64,000 nucleotides of DNA from UBA2705 sp963977105 (lineage in GTDB: Bacteria; Pseudomonadota; Alphaproteobacteria; Micavibrionales; Micavibrionaceae), in assembly GCA_963977105.1 (NCBI GenBank), contig CAXBNI010000001.1, positions 806,001 through 870,000 of the forward strand, written 5' to 3'. Made by a program: the position numbers and the translations under genes. This document shows positions 8,893 through 18,600 of this stretch, piece after piece. A model generated the notes under the pieces. It saw only the letters and a list, made by a program, of their open reading frames with translations. It searched no databases and was not told the DNA's origin. How positions within the stretch are numbered: the first letter of the stretch is position 1; each line of letters opens with the position of its first letter.

Positions 8893-9462
8893 ATGAATCA
8901 CGATTTATCTGGAAAAAAAATAGCGATATTAATCGCTAACGGCTTCAATCAAAGCGACGTCACTGCGGCACAGCGCGCATTTCAAGACGTCAAAGCTACT
9001 GTTAAACTTATCAGCTCAGAAAACGGCCTTGTAAACGGCTGGGAAGGTAGCGGCTGGGGTCACCACTTCCCTTCAGATATTTCCGTCAGCAAAGCTTTAG
9101 CTGCTGATTTTGATATGATCGTTATCCCTGGTGGCATGGCCCACGTTGAGAAACTTTTAAAAACAGAGCACACGAAGCGATTCATTAGCGGCTTCATGCG
9201 TGCACAGAAAGCAATTGTTGCCTTTTCTGATGGCGTTAAAGTCCTTGTTGAAAGCGGCATGCTACGTGGTTACGAAGTATCTGCACCAGAAAGCTTGCAT
9301 TCAGACATCACAGGCGAAGGTGCAACTTTCACATCTGAAGCTGTCTGCGTTGACGAACATGTGATTACAACGATGACAAGCGGTGAGAATCATAAAGAAG
9401 TCTATGACGCTGCATGTAATGCCGTCATGGAATATTATGCTGGAATGAGCGAAGCCGCTTAA
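8893..9462 (+). CDS. DJ-1/PfpI-fold protein lacking the catalytic Cys
   Basis: A 189-aa protein of the DJ-1/PfpI (class I glutamine amidotransferase-like) fold. Family landmarks are KIAILIANGF at the start, DFDMIVIPGGMAHVEKL in the middle, and the nucleophile elbow region at about 105-120. There the usual A-x-C-H-G is replaced by AFSDG, so Ser112 and Asp113 stand where the nucleophilic Cys and the His are expected. The usual Glu of the F-E-x-S motif is Asn19 (GFNQSD). It is therefore unlikely to be an active protease, deglycase or glyoxalase and may be a binding or stress protein. A strong ribosome-binding site (AAGGAG) and its own terminator indicate a single-gene unit. Confidence 0.85.
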   Translation: MNHDLSGKKIAILIANGFNQSDVTAAQRAFQDVKATVKLISSENGLVNGWEGSGWGHHFPSDISVSKALAADFDMIVIPGGMAHVEKLLKTEHTKRFISGFMRAQKAIVAFSDGVKVLVESGMLRGYEVSAPESLHSDITGEGATFTSEAVCVDEHVITTMTSGENHKEVYDAACNAVMEYYAGMSEAA

Positions 9463-9487
9463 TTCACGTTAAATTTAAAATTGTATA

Positions 9488-9519
9488 AATCCAGAGCATC
9501 ATTGTTCTGGATTTTTTTC
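9488..9519 (+). terminator. Rho-independent terminator after the DJ-1-fold gene
   Basis: Stem AATCCAGA / TCTGGATT with a 10-base loop, followed by a T run; about 25 bases after the stop codon. Confidence 0.8.
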
Positions 9520-9603
9520 ATCCAAAACTTGCTGAACATTGTCGATTAGCGTACATAAATACTCTCAAAGCGGATAAAAGACTTTAGACAAGGATTACAT
9601 TTC

Positions 9604-10711
9604 ATGCGCGCAGAACATCAAGCAGCCGTCGATGCCATTAATAGTGCATTATCTCTGCTAAGGAGGCATCTTTGACTGGGAAAACGCCCAGCTAAGATTA
9701 GAAGAGCTTAACGCCTTGGTCGAAGATCCAGATTTGTGGAATGATTCCGACCATGCACAAGAAATCATGCGCGAGCGCACAAAACTTGATAAGCAAATCG
9801 GCAATGTTAAATCTATAGCGCAAGGGCTTGAGGACAATATTGAACTTATTGAACTTGCCGAAAGCGATAATGACGAAGAGATCATCAAGGACGCAGAAAA
9901 AGAACTCGGCGCCCTAAAGAAAAAAGCCGAAAAATTACAACTCTCTGCCCTACTTTCCGATGAAGCCGATGATTGCGAAGCTTACCTTGATGTAAACTCT
10001 GGCGCTGGCGGCACCGAAGCATGCGATTGGGCGGCGATGCTACTGCGCATGTATTCACGCTGGGCAGATCAGCATGGTTACAAAGTACAGCTACTCAACA
10101 AAAGCGATGGTGAGGAAGCTGGTATAAAATCCGCAACCATCAAAATTGAAGGCGAACAAGCCTATGGATGGTTAAAGTCAGAAAATGGCGTGCATCGCCT
10201 TGTGCGCATTTCACCGTTTGATTCAAATGCGAAACGCCATACAAGTTTCGCTTCTGTCTCTGTCGCGCCTGTCATTGACGATTCTATTGACGTTGACATC
10301 GACGAAAAAGATCTGAAAATGGACACGTATCGTTCAAGCGGCGCAGGCGGTCAGCACGTCAACACAACTGACAGCGCAGTACGCATTACCCACCGCCCCT
10401 CGGGCATCGTCGTTGCGTGTCAAAATGAGCGCTCTCAGCACAAAAACCGTGCGCAAGCGATGGGTATGCTGCGCGCACGCCTCTATGAGCGTGAATTACA
10501 GCGACGCGCCGATGAAAAAAACGCCGCACATGGCGAAAAAACTGATATTGGCTGGGGACATCAAATCCGCTCTTATGTATTGCAACCGTATCAAATGATT
10601 AAAGATTTACGCACAAGCGTGGAAAACACAAACGCAAATGCCGTTTTAGATGGGGATATAGATGGTTTTTTGGAGGCTTCTCTTGCATCTAAAGTTGACT
10701 CCGCAAAATAA
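9604..10711 (+). CDS. prfB: Peptide chain release factor 2, programmed +1 frameshift
   Basis: RF2, which terminates translation at UGA and UAA. A 23-codon zero-frame ORF starts at ATG 9604 and ends at the in-frame TGA at 9673. Shifting +1 after CTT (9670-9672) continues as GAC TGG GAA from 9674 to the stop at 10711, giving about 368 aa, the normal size. The stop-codon recognition motif SPF (RISPFDSNAKRH) and the peptidyl-hydrolysis motif GGQ (SGAGGQHVNTTDS) are both present. The frameshift lets falling RF2 levels raise RF2 synthesis. It is flanked by short intergenic regions and appears monocistronic. Confidence 0.96.
9661..9676 (+). promoter_or_regulatory. prfB +1 recoding site
   Basis: AGGAGG (internal Shine-Dalgarno), three-base spacer, then CTT TGA C. 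Same spacing and same CTT TGA C slip site as the classical Escherichia coli prfB autoregulatory frameshift. Confidence 0.95.
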
Positions 10712-10781
10712 GATGATTAAAACCTAGAATACATAAGCCAATTTTTATAAAGTATAAACAGCAAGCAGAAGTGAACTAAAA

Positions 10782-11375
10782 ATGAAAACAGCATTAAAAA
10801 CTTTAACACTTTTATCTGGCATCCTCGCGTTAAGCGTTGCCGCTCCATCAAGCGCGCAAGCAGATATGAGCACAACAACGTCAACGCTCGTGATTAGTAA
10901 TGAAGTTTACATTCCAAGTGATGATGCTGCCGTTGACGTTTTAACATCTGAAACAGATGTGATGCCGATAACAAATGATACTGCCGTTGACGCTGCTGTA
11001 CCACAGATTGCGTTAAAAGCAAAAGCAGCTCCACAAGAATTGACACCAATGCCAGCAAGCGAAGCGGATAGCGCAGCAGAAGCTGAGATATTACCTGTTG
11101 CGATGCAGGCACATACAGATGTTGTACTTTCTTGGCGCGCACGTGGCGGCGAAAACTTGCAAGACGTGATTTCTCGTTGGGGCGGTCGCGCAGGACAATC
11201 ATTCACATGGAAAACACAAGACACATCACAGATCCACCGTGCATTCTCATACTTCGGCACGTATTCAGACGCTGTTAAAGAGCTACTTGACCGTGAAACC
11301 AAGCCTAAAAATTATGTTGATCATTACACACATAATGCTGGTCATCGCCTCACGGGCTTAAAAAAAAACGACTAG
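10782..11375 (+). CDS. TcpQ-like secreted protein, N-terminal part of a split gene
   Basis: A 197-aa ORF with a clear signal peptide (cleavage near SSAQA-D, about residue 28), an Ala/acid-rich low-complexity segment (30-110), and a domain starting SWRARGGENLQDVISRWGG and continuing FGTYSDAVKELL. This pattern (tryptophan, G-x-x-L-x-x-V-x-x-W, then a hydrophobic F-x-x-A-V-x-x-L) is that of TcpQ/PilL-type C-terminal domains found with type IV pili and type IVB secretion systems. The frame ends shortly after an A9 tract (11360-11368). The -1 frame stays open from there straight into the next ORF, which carries a second such domain. Native product, frameshift mutation and sequence error all remain possible. 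Confidence 0.65.
   Translation: MKTALKTLTLLSGILALSVAAPSSAQADMSTTTSTLVISNEVYIPSDDAAVDVLTSETDVMPITNDTAVDAAVPQIALKAKAAPQELTPMPASEADSAAEAEILPVAMQAHTDVVLSWRARGGENLQDVISRWGGRAGQSFTWKTQDTSQIHRAFSYFGTYSDAVKELLDRETKPKNYVDHYTHNAGHRLTGLKKND
11360..11369 (+). other. A9 tract forming an A AAA AAC slip site
   Basis: Nine A followed by C. In the zero frame the last seven bases read A AAA AAC, a canonical -1 slippery heptamer. One extra A in the transcript or a -1 ribosomal slip joins the upstream ORF to the downstream one, because the downstream frame has no stop from 11369 to 11906. Four codons after the tract the zero frame meets TAG. Confidence 0.7.
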
Positions 11376-11908
11376 ATACTAAGGACGGCGCACCACATGC
11401 AACAATAGACAGCGCAGGCGCACACAGCGTCAGCAAGGTTGTTGCTGTGCCGCCGCGTCATGATGCCGAGCCCATACCGATAGCCGCCAGCAGAAACGCT
11501 CACGCTCCGCACCAGCAGCGCCACAACACTTCATATAAACGCCCAGAAAAAGAAACGTCCCATTATTACGCGCAGCCACATGAGCTGACCGGCTTTTCAC
11601 CAAATGGCGATGTCACACCTCAAAATATTTACAATCACGAAGCCTTTCGCCCGCGCCTTTGGCGTGGCTACAAAGGCGCCTCACTTCATGAAGTTGCAAA
11701 AGTATGGGCTGACGAGGCCGGCGTTGATTTAATTTGGAACGCGCCAAAGGGCATGCCCCTTAAAGAAACAATTAGCATTCGCGCACCTTTTGCAAATGTT
11801 ATTGAGCAGCTTTTAGCGCAGTATAACCACAAGCCCTTTAATCTAAACGGCATTATGAGCATGAGTGAAACCCATAGTAAGCCACAGTTAATTGTCATTA
11901 GCCGTTAA
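11369..11908 (+). CDS. TcpQ-like domain ORF, probable C-terminal part of the split gene
   Basis: Open frame from the A9 tract to the TAA at 11908. Its last 80 residues are a TcpQ-like domain: LWRGYKGASLHEVAKVWADE, then DLIWNAPKGMPLKET, AFANVIEQLL-type helix and a final QLIVISR strand, which is how these domains usually end. If translated alone the likeliest start is GTG 11447, giving 153 aa with no signal peptide, which makes little sense for a periplasmic domain. Fusion with the ORF at 10782 by one extra base would give a secreted protein of about 375 aa with two such domains. I therefore read it as the second half of one gene, or a recoded product. Confidence 0.6.
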   Translation, partial: RLDTKDGAPHATIDSAGAHSVSKVVAVPPRHDAEPIPIAASRNAHAPHQQRHNTSYKRPEKETSHYYAQPHELTGFSPNGDVTPQNIYNHEAFRPRLWRGYKGASLHEVAKVWADEAGVDLIWNAPKGMPLKETISIRAPFANVIEQLLAQYNHKPFNLNGIMSMSETHSKPQLIVISR

Positions 11909-12076
11909 GCCACCAGTTTTTTGTAAAATAATTTACAGAAAGCTTGCTTTTCACGCCAAAACCTTATACATAATAATAAATTAATTATAAAAAAGTAAAG
12001 TTTTCGCATTAATGACGTTCACAATCAGAACAAATGACCATATAATCGAAAAAGAATATTTTGGGGTTTACGCATC

Positions 12077-14560
12077 ATGAATTTAACTAAAAATCTAACA
12101 TCTGTTTTAATGGCCAGCACTATCCTTATAGGCGGTTCACTTATCAGCGCTAATGACGCACAGGCTAACGCTTGGATGGTGAAAAAAGTCAGCAAAGCGA
12201 CGCAGCCATATTGCGCAATGATTAAACGTTACAGTAACGAACGTGTTTTATCATTTGCCCAACGTGACAGCGCACAAATTTCTGCAGCAATTGATTTTGG
12301 TGATAAATTCCTTGATAAAGGCCGCGCATACAGCATAACACTTTCTGATGGCGATGGTTTTTCACGTCGTTTCGAAGTTAAACCAGCATCAAGCTCGGCT
12401 GTTGTTGTAAAACTTAACCGCAAAGACCCCATATTAGAGCGCATCGCTGCTAAAGGTGATTTATCCGTCAATATTGCAGGTGTGCTTTCAACCTTTAACG
12501 TATCTGATCTTGATAAAGGCTTAGAACAGCTTGAGACATGTCATAGCGGCGCAACTCCAATGCGTTCGGCTGATGCATCAAGCTCAATGGCTGAACGTAT
12601 GGCCGATATTGCCCCCGCAGCTGGCGACAGCGTAAACGATGCCGATGCAACAAGCGCCGCGCACAGCTTATACAGCCGCACAGCCAATGCAAAAATCAAC
12701 GAATTAGAAAACGGCAAAAACAAACTTGAAGCCGCTCTGCAGGAAAACCAAGCAAAGCTTGCGGCGCTCGAAAACAAAGTTCTCTCAACTGAGAACGTTG
12801 CAAAAACGCAGCAAAACGGCCTTGTAAATCAAGTCAGCACCATGCAGTCCACCCTTGAAAAGCAAAGCTTAGATATGGCGAAAATGAAGGTGCAGCTGGC
12901 AGATAGCAATGAAAAAATTGCTTTCTACCAAGGTATGGAAGGCCAGCGCCATGAGATTGAAAGTAAATTGCAAGCCGCAGAAGCCAACCTCGCCAATGCG
13001 ATGCAACAAAACAGCGCCCTATCTTCACAAATAGCAACTTTACAGGCCAGCAGCGCACAAGCCAGTGAACAGGCAACTGTTATTGGTCAGCTTAACGCAC
13101 AAATTACACAGCTACAGCAAGCCAACACAAACCTAACGCAGCAGACGGCAACCTTACAACACAGCAGCGCACAAGCCAGTGATCAAGCCACTGTTATTAG
13201 CCAGCTCAACGCACAAATCATGCAGTTGCAGCAAGCGAATACAAACCTAACGCAAGAAATCGCGTCACTGCGCCAAAGCGCAATGAACGTTCAGCAGGTT
13301 AATGCGACCGTATCTCAAAAAGATATTGAGATTCAAAACCTTCATTCCGCTTTACAATCAGCGCAAGCAACAATCTCTTCGCTTGAACAAGGCATTGCCA
13401 ATATGCAGCCCGCCGCAGGCCTAGAAACACCTGACGCCGAAATCATGGCGCTTGAAGCGCAGCTTACAGCTGTTGAGATGGAAAAGAAAAACTTACAGGC
13501 TGATATTTCAACAATGCAACGCCAGATAAAAACAGATAACTCTGAGATTATCGTTGCGCGCTTAGAAAAGTCACTTGATGAGGCGAACAAAGCGCTTGAT
13601 CGTGCAGGCAAAGAAAATGCGTCGCTGTATCAAAAATTCATCCAGACCGAAAAACAGCTCTCAGAAGCCAAACTGACACCGAATGACAGTAAAAACTGGG
13701 ACGTTCAAAAAGCCACAAGTCGTTACAACGAAGCGCAGCGTGAAATCCGCCGCCTTGCGATGCATTTAGAAAGTAGCAAACAGCAATGTTCTGTTGAAAA
13801 AGAGAATATTGAAAAGCTATTATTCGATCCAAAAATCACATCACAGCAGCAGCAAGACAAACTCGCCGCATTAGAAGCAAAACTACACGACGCATCTAAA
13901 GTGCAGCAGAATTGTGATGCAAAAATGGCTGAGCTTAATCAGAAATCTGTTATCACACGGGAAAAGCTAGACCACGTGACGATGACCATGGCCGCACAAG
14001 CACATGAGCTTGAAGCCGCACAGCGCGTCGCAGAAATTGCACCTGCTGCAGGGATGACAAGCACACCGGCGGCTGTTAAAATGGCCACCGCGCCAAAAGA
14101 CGTACAAAAAGAAGACCGCAGCATCGCACTCGTCAATGTACTTAACGGTGCAAATATGGACTTGAGCAATGAGATTACAAAATATACAACGAGCATTCAG
14201 CTTCACGGTGCAAGTTTTGACCAAGGCTACAGCTGGACATCAGGTGCCGTGACCGGCAGTTACGAACGCTTCTCTGTAAAATCAGGGGCTTTGGACACAT
14301 GGACATCCGCATATAACAATGCTTTATCAGCACAGTGTTCTGGTGACTTTGCAGTGATGCCGTCAAAGAAATCTAGCGCGCAGCTCTCTGCCAATGACGT
14401 TGCCTGCGTAAATGGTGATGTCGGCACAACGTCTTCTCTCGTCTTTACACAAAACGGCGATTACTTGGATGTCTACAAATTATCTGGCAACATTCAAGAT
14501 ATGACGAAACTGATGGATTCACGTGATAAAATTAGCGCTAGCGTTAAGAAATCACTTTAA
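12077..14560 (+). CDS. Large periplasmic coiled-coil protein, unknown function
   Basis: An 827-aa protein with a signal peptide (about 1-31, ending DAQA). Residues 32-155 form a compact, probably beta-rich domain with two cysteines (PYCAMIKRYSNERV and LETCHS). About 205-660 is predicted long coiled coil, rich in Gln, Ala and Leu, containing a 38-residue tandem repeat (13034-13261). Residues 680-827 form a second globular domain with two further cysteines (QCSGDF, VACVNGD). The motif PAAG occurs three times near 177, 444 and 654, at joints between segments. I recognise no family. The upstream TcpQ-like ORFs suggest an envelope-spanning assembly, but that is inference from proximity. It ends at a strong terminator. 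Confidence 0.7.
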   Translation: MNLTKNLTSVLMASTILIGGSLISANDAQANAWMVKKVSKATQPYCAMIKRYSNERVLSFAQRDSAQISAAIDFGDKFLDKGRAYSITLSDGDGFSRRFEVKPASSSAVVVKLNRKDPILERIAAKGDLSVNIAGVLSTFNVSDLDKGLEQLETCHSGATPMRSADASSSMAERMADIAPAAGDSVNDADATSAAHSLYSRTANAKINELENGKNKLEAALQENQAKLAALENKVLSTENVAKTQQNGLVNQVSTMQSTLEKQSLDMAKMKVQLADSNEKIAFYQGMEGQRHEIESKLQAAEANLANAMQQNSALSSQIATLQASSAQASEQATVIGQLNAQITQLQQANTNLTQQTATLQHSSAQASDQATVISQLNAQIMQLQQANTNLTQEIASLRQSAMNVQQVNATVSQKDIEIQNLHSALQSAQATISSLEQGIANMQPAAGLETPDAEIMALEAQLTAVEMEKKNLQADISTMQRQIKTDNSEIIVARLEKSLDEANKALDRAGKENASLYQKFIQTEKQLSEAKLTPNDSKNWDVQKATSRYNEAQREIRRLAMHLESSKQQCSVEKENIEKLLFDPKITSQQQQDKLAALEAKLHDASKVQQNCDAKMAELNQKSVITREKLDHVTMTMAAQAHELEAAQRVAEIAPAAGMTSTPAAVKMATAPKDVQKEDRSIALVNVLNGANMDLSNEITKYTTSIQLHGASFDQGYSWTSGAVTGSYERFSVKSGALDTWTSAYNNALSAQCSGDFAVMPSKKSSAQLSANDVACVNGDVGTTSSLVFTQNGDYLDVYKLSGNIQDMTKLMDSRDKISASVKKSL
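13034..13261 (+). repeat. 114-bp imperfect tandem repeat inside the coiled-coil gene
   Basis: Two adjacent copies (13034-13147 and 13148-13261) differ at scattered, mostly silent or conservative positions. Each encodes 38 residues including SSAQAS, QATVI, QLNAQI and LQQANTNLTQ. Confidence 0.85.
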
Positions 14561-14578
14561 AGATTTTCTAGAAATCAA

Positions 14579-14612
14579 ATAAAAAAAACCGGCTGTGTGC
14601 CGGTTTTTTTTA
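14579..14612. terminator. Bidirectional rho-independent terminator
   Basis: Stem AAAAAAACCGGC / GCCGGTTTTTTTT with loop TGTGT, between the convergent coiled-coil gene and the gene at 14639. Confidence 0.9.
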
Positions 14613-14638
14613 TGCTTTTTTCTTAAAGGTAAGGATTG

Positions 14639-15517
14639 TTAAAAATTAAAACTCACGGTGCCTCCACCAAAGGAATAGCTCTGATCGCCCGCGCTATAAC
14701 CTACTGATTTTACTCGAGGCTTTATTGGAGCCTCACCATTTTTCAAGTTAATTTCAAGAAGCGCACCTTCTGCACTAACGGCGATTTCAGGCATAGCATC
14801 ATAATGTACGCCATAAAATTCCTTAGCTACGCTCGGCACTATAGGGCGCGTTGAAACCTCTCCCGTTTCCCAGTCTTCAGACACCGCAATACACATCGCT
14901 ATACCTTCCGCGCATTCAGGAACAGTATTCGTGCCTTTAACAAAAACATTAACAGCCACACCAAAGACAGCTTCCTGTTCTGCTTTACGGGCGCCATACG
15001 CGCAGCCACCTGTTTTTACGGGATCAACCATTAAGGGATCACTGTTTTGTGTCTTCCAATTCAGCGCAACAAGTTTTTCAGACTGCCCTGCAAATGGTGC
15101 CGGACCATAAGCTTCCGCCACGAGCCCCTTGGTTTCCCCTTGGCCCAATGCGTGAACAAATTCTTTGGTTAAGCCTTTTTCCGCTAAATCAAACATCTCA
15201 ACAAGGCGTGCAGCATTGGCCATTTGCTCAGCAAGGCTTTCGCCTTGCAGCATCACCATCACAGCCTTACTGTCACCATCTGCTGGAATAATCTCTGTGT
15301 TTTCTTTGGCGTGATCCCCAGGGTTTAGGAATTTTAGCTCTTCCCCCGAATTGTTATCAAGAATCAAACGGATATCAGGGCGGCGCAGAGTTGTTGGCAG
15401 ATCTTTACCTTCTGCAGCCAAGAGTTGTTTAACTTGCTTATAGATACCATCAGCGCTTAAAACACGCTGCGACCAAGTTTGTGCATCATTAAAAGGCTGC
15501 TTTATTGTGACGTGCAT
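14639..15517 (-). CDS. Conserved-looking protein of unknown function
   Basis: No family recognised. From the Met at 15517, which has GGAG eight bases upstream, it is 292 aa with no signal peptide or membrane segment. The N-terminal 70 residues are charged, the middle is helical (LAEQMANAARLVEMFDLAEKG in two parts), and the last 130 residues alternate beta-type strands, ending GGGTVSFNF. Cysteines occur in KTGGCAYGARK and in VPECAEGIAMCIA. The frame is open 12 codons further upstream but without a ribosome-binding site. It sits between two terminator-bounded units and appears monocistronic. Confidence 0.6.
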   Translation of the reverse strand: MHVTIKQPFNDAQTWSQRVLSADGIYKQVKQLLAAEGKDLPTTLRRPDIRLILDNNSGEELKFLNPGDHAKENTEIIPADGDSKAVMVMLQGESLAEQMANAARLVEMFDLAEKGLTKEFVHALGQGETKGLVAEAYGPAPFAGQSEKLVALNWKTQNSDPLMVDPVKTGGCAYGARKAEQEAVFGVAVNVFVKGTNTVPECAEGIAMCIAVSEDWETGEVSTRPIVPSVAKEFYGVHYDAMPEIAVSAEGALLEINLKNGEAPIKPRVKSVGYSAGDQSYSFGGGTVSFNF

Positions 15518-15618
15518 TTCCGTTACTCCATATAATATAAAGCAAGTATGCACAACGGATGTGTGTTATGTTAAATAATGAGCGCAGGTACAGTATTGGA
15601 GGCCCTCAAGCCGATACA

Positions 15619-18600
15619 CTACTGTTTTTTATTTACAGCAGGCGCGCGGTAGCTTTCAAGAAAATCGCTAAATATATCAACTTCAGATACGATTCTGCTA
15701 ATCGTGTCGCGATCCGCTAAAATAGCGTTTTGGCGCGGGCGAGTGACGACTTCAAACAAGTCACCCTTAGACGTCTTTTGCATTTGCTCTGCATACTGGC
15801 CACGCACATTAGTGATGACGTGACGGTTTCCTGAAAGGCTGAGCGCGACAGACCAGTTTAAAATCATGTTCGCCTGCGCCTCCTCTATCGGCTGCTTGGG
15901 CTTTATATCAAAGCGCGTGACAAGCTCTTCCAGTGCCTCTGCCGCATCATTCCAATGTCCGCCGGTCCAAGCAACGTCAGCCTTAAGGCGAACGACATCA
16001 TCATCCTGCTTCATGTTATTGAGTAGAACTAACGCATCACGCGAACGCCCGTCACGCGAAAGGCCACGTGCGCGCAATAAATTTACATCACGGCGATATG
16101 GCACTGAAGCTAAAATCGGCATCTTGTTAATCGCGCGCTCCGCCAAATTCAACGTCTTAAGGCCGTCCTTATTCGCATTATTAATAAGCTGTATACCCGC
16201 TAAGCGTAAGGCTAGCTCCACTTGTTCTTTGCCCGAAGAGCGGTTCTCGACCTGGTCCGTTAGAATTTTAATCGCGCGGCCAAGTAAATCCACCTCAACC
16301 AAACGCTCTGCCAAATGCTGCATTAGCATATCTGCCTCATCACCAGATGGCGTCAGCTCTGAGAACTCTTCATAAATCATTGCAAGCTGCAAGGGCGTGA
16401 GGGTATTCGCGTTATCGCCTAAGAATAGATCTTTATATTGCGCGCGCATATAAGCCGCCATTTGGCGCCCCATGCCTGTGCCGCCACTAAGCGCCACTGC
16501 TTTCCTTAAAACAGATAGCCCCTTTATATAAAGCTGATTTTCAATATACAAACGGCCAAGCTTAAAGTTTACGGTGGTTTCAAGGTCATCACCGCGCCAT
16601 GAGAAACGAAGCCTTTCAAGGTCGTCAATCGCCTTATCAACGGTAATTTCCTTCAGGCTATATCTTAAATCTGTAACAGCGAGCCGCGCACGGGTGCGGT
16701 AAAAATCATCAGGGTGCTTAAGCAGCTTATTCCATTCCGTTAATGCGCCTTGATTGTTTTTTCTTTGGCGCATCAATTCGCCCTTTAAATAAAGCATCGC
16801 GCCTTCATAATGTGCACTAAAATCATCAGATTCTGCTTCAATTACTTTCAGCGTCTCTTCGGCGCGTTCAACGTCACCCTTACGTAAATAAACCTCCGCA
16901 AGCACAACAGCTAATGGTAAGCGCAGCTCCTTGGGGTAGCTTCTTAAAAATCGTGTGTTTTCGGGAAGAACATCACCTGCCTGTGACCAATCATCAAGTT
17001 CGGCCAAAGCATAAGCACGCCAATACCTAATTTCTTCAAATGTATCAAGCTGGGGCACCATAAGAACTCTAAACGCAACATCATATTGATTGTTAAGTGC
17101 ATAGGCAGCGCCTAAAAGCGCCAAATATTCTGAGCTTTGGCGGAAAGGCTTGTATTCTTCACCCGCAAGCTTTAAATACCCGACTGCTTCTGCGCCGCGC
17201 GCATTGGAAATTTCAAGCTTCGCTAATGAGACAAGGTTTTCCGCCCGGCCTTCTGGGGTGCGTTCGCTAATACCCTGCATCATAACTTCTTGATTTTTGC
17301 GCAAGGCAGCCTTGCCACCAAGACGCCATTGATCAAACTTAAAAATACGGCCGAGGACGCTTGCATTATCATCAGCATTAGGGTCATCAGCATTCACGCC
17401 ATCATCTTGCGCGAGTTCATAAACGCGAATATCGCTGGGGTCCATAAGAGCCAGTTTATTTGTACGGCTGATCGTAATGGTCTTTTCATCATAAGACATT
17501 TTCAAATCATCAACTTTCGGCACAACGGCCATGCCGACTATCGAATCAAGCATATCAAAATCAACATATGATTTTGCCGCTCCAGCATATATATCTGCCT
17601 GCCCCGCCAACGACGCAAGAATTTCATCACCCAAGAATGGGTCTTCAAAAGTAACTACGCGTTTTGTCCACGGCACTTGCCAGACTAAGGACTCTCCACC
17701 ACGCAGTACAGCTTCATCAACATTACGTGTTGGCCATTTACGTTTGGTTTTAGGGCGCGTTTCACTAATAATCACCGTCCAATTGAGGCCGCCGCCTTCT
17801 GCCTGTGCAAAAAATTGTTTATCTTTAGGCAGGTCCATATAAAATGCCGTGCCTTCGGGTACATCAATACGTTTAAAATCACCGAATAATTCTGCGTTCG
17901 CGCCCCTTAAAATAGGCGTAACGTAATAATCCGGCAGACTAAGCACCAACCATAAGCGCCCTGACCGTATAAACGCGCCCATATCCATAGATGACGTGCT
18001 AGATATAATGACTTTATGCGGCGCAGCTGCAGCATCTTTTTGGGCCAAGCGTTCAAAGTAAGGCGGCTGTGAACCCTTTTGTTTTGTTACACCATCTACA
18101 GACGAGGTGTCTTTGCTTGCAGCTGCTGGCGCTGTATTCACGGCGGCGTCCATCGCAGGCGGTTCATCGTTCACTCGCGTAATCGTTTTCACGCCCTGCG
18201 TCTGCCCAGTATCAACACTGAACTCTATATTACTATCCGCGGCTTTCTTTCGCGCCTGTTCAAACTTATCGGGTATTTCATTTGGTTTTGGCTGCGGGCG
18301 AGCGGCGGCCTTTACGGCAGGTGACTTTACGGGTGCAGCTGCTGGCGCGGCGTCGCTCACGGTTTTGCTTATCTTGTTCTTAACGCCTTCAGCTTTGATA
18401 TCAAGCACGACACGGTTCAGGATATTAAATATACGTAAATCCGCGCCACGTGGATGGCTTATGCTCACGCGCATCGGGCTCCTTGCCGACACAGAGAAAG
18501 ATGAAACATGCTGACTATCTGCAAGGTCAAGCGCCGATTGGTTTAAAGCGCCAGCGTTACGGCTAAACAAAATATCAGTGGTTTGAGGGGACGTTTCAAT

